Source: Deltaproteobacteria bacterium
GTDB lineage: Bacteria > Desulfobacterota > Desulfarculia > Adiutricales > Adiutricaceae
Length of the DNA: 16,345 nt
Reading direction: 5' to 3'
Assembly (NCBI GenBank): GCA_031278795.1
Contig: JAITJT010000229.1
Location: 1 to 16,345 of the forward strand
Shown: positions 14,538-16,345 of the stretch, one piece after another
Layout of the letters: the number at the start of each line of letters is the position of its first letter
Numbering within the stretch: position 1 is the first letter of the stretch
Translations under genes and position numbers: made by a program
The notes under the pieces: generated by a model
What the model was told of the DNA's origin: nothing
Seen by the model: the letters and a program-made list of their open reading frames with translations, nothing else
Databases searched by the model: none

Positions 14538-15441
14538 AGGTGTCAGCGGGGAGGAAATTTTTTTCCGAGTGGTCATGATCTTGGCTAAAGTGCCCGAAAG
14601 AGCGTCCCTTGTGCCACACTATCCTCTTAGAGCGAAATATTTCCCCTGTTAAAGGGCGGGAAATGGCTCTCTCCTCCACTCTGTTGAAGTGGGAGAAGAG
14701 CTCGTAGGGGCCTCCGCTCTTACGGTGGCCCAGAGCCCCGGTGACGGGGGTGCCGTAGACCTCAATTAGATCCTTAAAACCCTTGTTTCTGCCCACCTTG
14801 AAGAGCCTCGGATCCAAAGGCGGGGAGGAAGAGGAGAGAAGCGTGACTTCCGAGGGCGCCGTCACCGTGAGCCTTTTGAGGAGCTGGGGAAAGAGGAGAA
14901 TCAGATCATTTTTCTGGAGGGTGAGCCCGGCCAGGGCGGGGGAGGGGGGTACCTCCAGGACGGGAATCCCCAGCCAGCGGGGAAGGAGGAGGCTGAAGAG
15001 GAAACCGAAGGGAGTGTGCGTGGGAACCGTGGAGAGCACTCTCTTTATCCCACCATAGAGGAAGGCGGCCGCGTTTGCCTCCTCGAAGAGCATGGCGCTA
15101 GTGTGGGGAGTGATTCTTTTGTAGCCACTGGCGTCCGTGGAGGTGAAATTCACCAAGCCCGCGCGGGTGAAGGCCCCCATGAGGGTAAGGGCGTAATCCA
15201 CAATCCCGGTGGAAGCTTTTGGGGTTTTGAGCCACGGAGCCGAGAGAAAGACCGTGAAAAAGGTGTTTATTTCCTCCACCAGGCTAGAAAGGGCAGCGTC
15301 CGCGAATGTGCGCTTCTCCAAATCCATGGCGGGCATGAGGAAAGGCACGCTGGAACCCCCCGGGAGCGCGCGTACAGAACTCCTTATCAACCTCACGAAA
15401 TCGAAAGGCTGGAATATGGTTTTATTCTCCAGGTTCCGCAC
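14530..15441 (-). CDS. Degenerate acyl-CoA-synthetase-like adenylation domain protein
   Basis: A 303-residue protein resembling the adenylate-forming (AMP-binding) superfamily, closest in feel to the short acyl/aryl-CoA-synthetase-like proteins of aryl polyene clusters. Residues 141-161 (THTPFGFLFSLLLPRWLGIPV) match the conserved H-Y/F-G-LLF block, and 227-240 (EVYGTPVTGALGHR) match the A5 block EVYGSTETGGI-WR. The catalytic motifs are eroded: the ATP loop TSGSTGEPKR appears as TSTDASGYKR (100-109), keeping only the Lys, and the A5 Glu is Val. The C-terminal subdomain with the catalytic Lys is absent; family members usually exceed 400 residues. Start is GTG with AAGG 6-7 bases upstream. No acyl carrier protein or ketosynthase is nearby. 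It is probably catalytically dead or a repurposed fold. The frame is intact, so it is not an obvious pseudogene. Confidence 0.6.
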   Translation of the reverse strand: MRNLENKTIFQPFDFVRLIRSSVRALPGGSSVPFLMPAMDLEKRTFADAALSSLVEEINTFFTVFLSAPWLKTPKASTGIVDYALTLMGAFTRAGLVNFTSTDASGYKRITPHTSAMLFEEANAAAFLYGGIKRVLSTVPTHTPFGFLFSLLLPRWLGIPVLEVPPSPALAGLTLQKNDLILLFPQLLKRLTVTAPSEVTLLSSSSPPLDPRLFKVGRNKGFKDLIEVYGTPVTGALGHRKSGGPYELFSHFNRVEERAISRPLTGEIFRSKRIVWHKGRSFGHFSQDHDHSEKNFLPADTLK

Positions 15442-15960
15442 TTTGACCTTACACCTTCCTTATAAGGATGCCAGACTCCAGCGTGGAGGACGTCCGTGAC
15501 ACAATTTAAGGCGTGAATAAACCGTATGGTATCACATGAGGCATCCAAAATGAAAAATAAATGCAAAATACCCGTAAAAGACATTATATTCCATTTTTTG
15601 GATTTATTCTGGTTTTTGTAATAAAATAGTAGTTAATATTATAAATTTAACAATATATGGTATATATTGCTTCACGGCCGTGAAGCAAAGGGAGATGGGC
15701 TCGCTCCCAGGGCGAGCGGTCGAGCCCTAGGCGCCCGCATAAGGCGAGGCGAAAAAAAATACATGAATTACACAATAAAAAAAATTTTAGAAGATAAAAT
15801 TTCGTATTATCATAGGCCCAAATATATTTACATTTCCAAGGCCGTAGTTTAAGTTTGCAGGGCAGCGGAAATTGTTTCAATCCTGTGAAAAGCAAGTGCC
15901 TTAAGCTCTATTCAAGTCCATTAGAAGAAAATCCGTAAGAGAAAAAAATATATTTGCTTC
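15442..15960. other. AT-rich gap with no supported protein gene
   Basis: It holds the upstream region of the gene at 15441 (with CTCCA-GCG-TGGAG and CCTTATAAGG inverted repeats near 15458-15490), then the GC-rich palindromic element at 15667-15752. A 29-codon frame follows at 15763-15852 with no ribosome binding site, which I do not call. Confidence 0.5.
15667..15752. repeat. GC-rich palindromic element in AT-rich surroundings
   Basis: It begins with a perfect 22-bp palindrome (15667-15688, arms TTGCTTCACGG and its complement). Next come overlapping inverted repeats: GGGCTCG (15697-15703) with CGAGCCC (15721-15727), GCTCGC (15699-15704) with GCGAGC (15712-15717), GGGAG (15690-15694) with CTCCC (15704-15708), and GGGCG (15710-15714) with CGCCC (15732-15736). 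It ends at an eight-A run. Composition contrasts sharply with both flanks. It could be a REP-like or MITE-like repeat or a structured RNA; only one copy is in the window. Confidence 0.55.
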
Positions 15961-15973
15961 TTGCTTTGCGACC

Positions 15974-16002
15974 TTGACAGCTTCAAGGGGCGTTCTTATA
16001 TT
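15974..16002 (+). promoter_or_regulatory. Sigma-70 promoter of the candidate RNA at 16009
   Basis: TTGACA (15974-15979) is perfect, the spacer is exactly 17 bases, and TATATT (15997-16002) matches the -10 at five of six positions. Transcription should start near 16009. Confidence 0.75.
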
Positions 16003-16008
16003 TAAAAC

Positions 16009-16345
16009 AGGTAGTAGCTGCCCTGGGAAAACGCTCATGGGGCAACTCCCCCGCCCTATTATGGGTTAAAGTATAGAAGACCCGCGCGAAAGGGAAAAAA
16101 TCACGAGTTTCCAGAAATGCCTTGAGCCATGCACAAATCCATGAGTGCGGGGAGTTACGTCACTCACTAGAAAAGATTTCGCAATCGCGCTCAAGGTCCC
16201 CATCCAACAACCATACCAGCTCTCCTATGCTGGTATCCTGCCATTAAACTAACTGCAATATCTCTCCCCTTACATAACAGATGGGGTTTACCCCATTACC
16301 TGCCTAAACTTGCGGCGGCTTTAACAGGCCGCCGCCTTCTTTTTT
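16009..16345 (+). ncRNA. Candidate structured RNA of about 335 bases, class not recognised
   Basis: The stretch between a strong promoter and a terminal hairpin has no convincing frame but several perfect stems: TGCCC/GGGCA (16019-16023 with 16040-16044), a long-range CCTTGAGC/GCTCAAGG (16120-16127 with 16189-16196), ATACCAGC/GCTGGTAT (16213-16220 with 16229-16236) and ATGGGG/CCCCAT (16281-16286 with 16291-16296, loop TTTA). The size fits a housekeeping RNA, but the signatures of RNase P RNA, tmRNA and SRP RNA were not found. A long regulatory leader for a gene beyond the window is an alternative. Short frames (10 codons from 16037, 13 codons from 16131) exist without ribosome binding sites. 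Confidence 0.5.
16312..16345 (+). terminator. Intrinsic terminator at the window end
   Basis: GCGGCGGC (16312-16319) pairs with GCCGCCGC (16328-16335) around an 8-base loop, followed by CTTCTTTTTT to the window edge. Confidence 0.85.

Noticed and set aside
15763..15852. 29-codon plus-strand frame after the palindromic element
   Set aside because: No ribosome binding site, Lys/Ile/Tyr-rich composition expected from AT-rich noncoding DNA, and no recognisable motif.
15874..15883. GTTTCAATCC, resembling the end of many CRISPR repeats
   Set aside because: It occurs once only, with no repeated spacing and no cas genes.
16009..16345. RNase P RNA, tmRNA or SRP RNA
   Set aside because: No GAGGAAAGTCC-type RNase P core, no tRNA-like TTCGA arm or plausible tag frame for tmRNA, and no GGAAGGAAGCAGC-type SRP loop was found.

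Overview
The window looks like a chromosomal segment of an anaerobic deltaproteobacterium (Desulfobacterota-like). The desulfoferrodoxin and rubrerythrin are of the type found in sulfate reducers, the heptose isomerase and outer-membrane lipoprotein imply a Gram-negative envelope, and moderately GC-rich genes are separated by long, very AT-rich gaps. This assignment is inferred from protein character only; no rRNA or other strong marker is present.

Layout. Positions 1-1508 (minus) hold the N-terminal two thirds of an elongation factor G, followed upstream by purE (minus, 1596-2123). A divergent control region with a GC-rich hairpin separates purE from a plus-strand run: gmhA (2391, GTG start), a conserved 320-residue protein possibly related to deoxyhypusine synthase (2979, TTG start), and two tandem genes for exported proteins that are diverged copies of each other (3947 and 4707). 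A strong terminator closes this run at about 5202-5248. On the minus strand follows an oxidative-stress set: rubrerythrin (6423-6998), desulfoferrodoxin/superoxide reductase (5988-6362), then, behind a terminator that abuts its ribosome binding site, an ATC-hydrolase-like gene (5435-5902). A perfect-consensus promoter lies 180 bases upstream of rubrerythrin, with a 14-bp palindrome behind it.

Positions 7735-13848 (minus) are one giant gene for a thioester-containing alpha-2-macroglobulin lipoprotein of 2037 residues, with no penicillin-binding protein 1C gene beside it. Upstream of it is an AT-rich gap holding what appears to be an unannotated small RNA gene (about 14309-14537, plus): promoter, 11-bp stem at the predicted 5' end, two diverged 31-base repeats and an intrinsic terminator. 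Next is a minus-strand gene (14530-15441) resembling a shortened acyl-CoA-synthetase-like adenylation domain whose ATP-binding motifs are eroded.

The last 900 bases contain no convincing protein gene. They hold a GC-rich palindromic element (15667-15752) and, at the end, a second likely structured RNA (about 16009-16345) with a good sigma-70 promoter, several hairpins and a terminal hairpin plus T-run. The two RNA candidates, the tandem exported paralogues and the degenerate adenylation protein are the least explained parts of the window.
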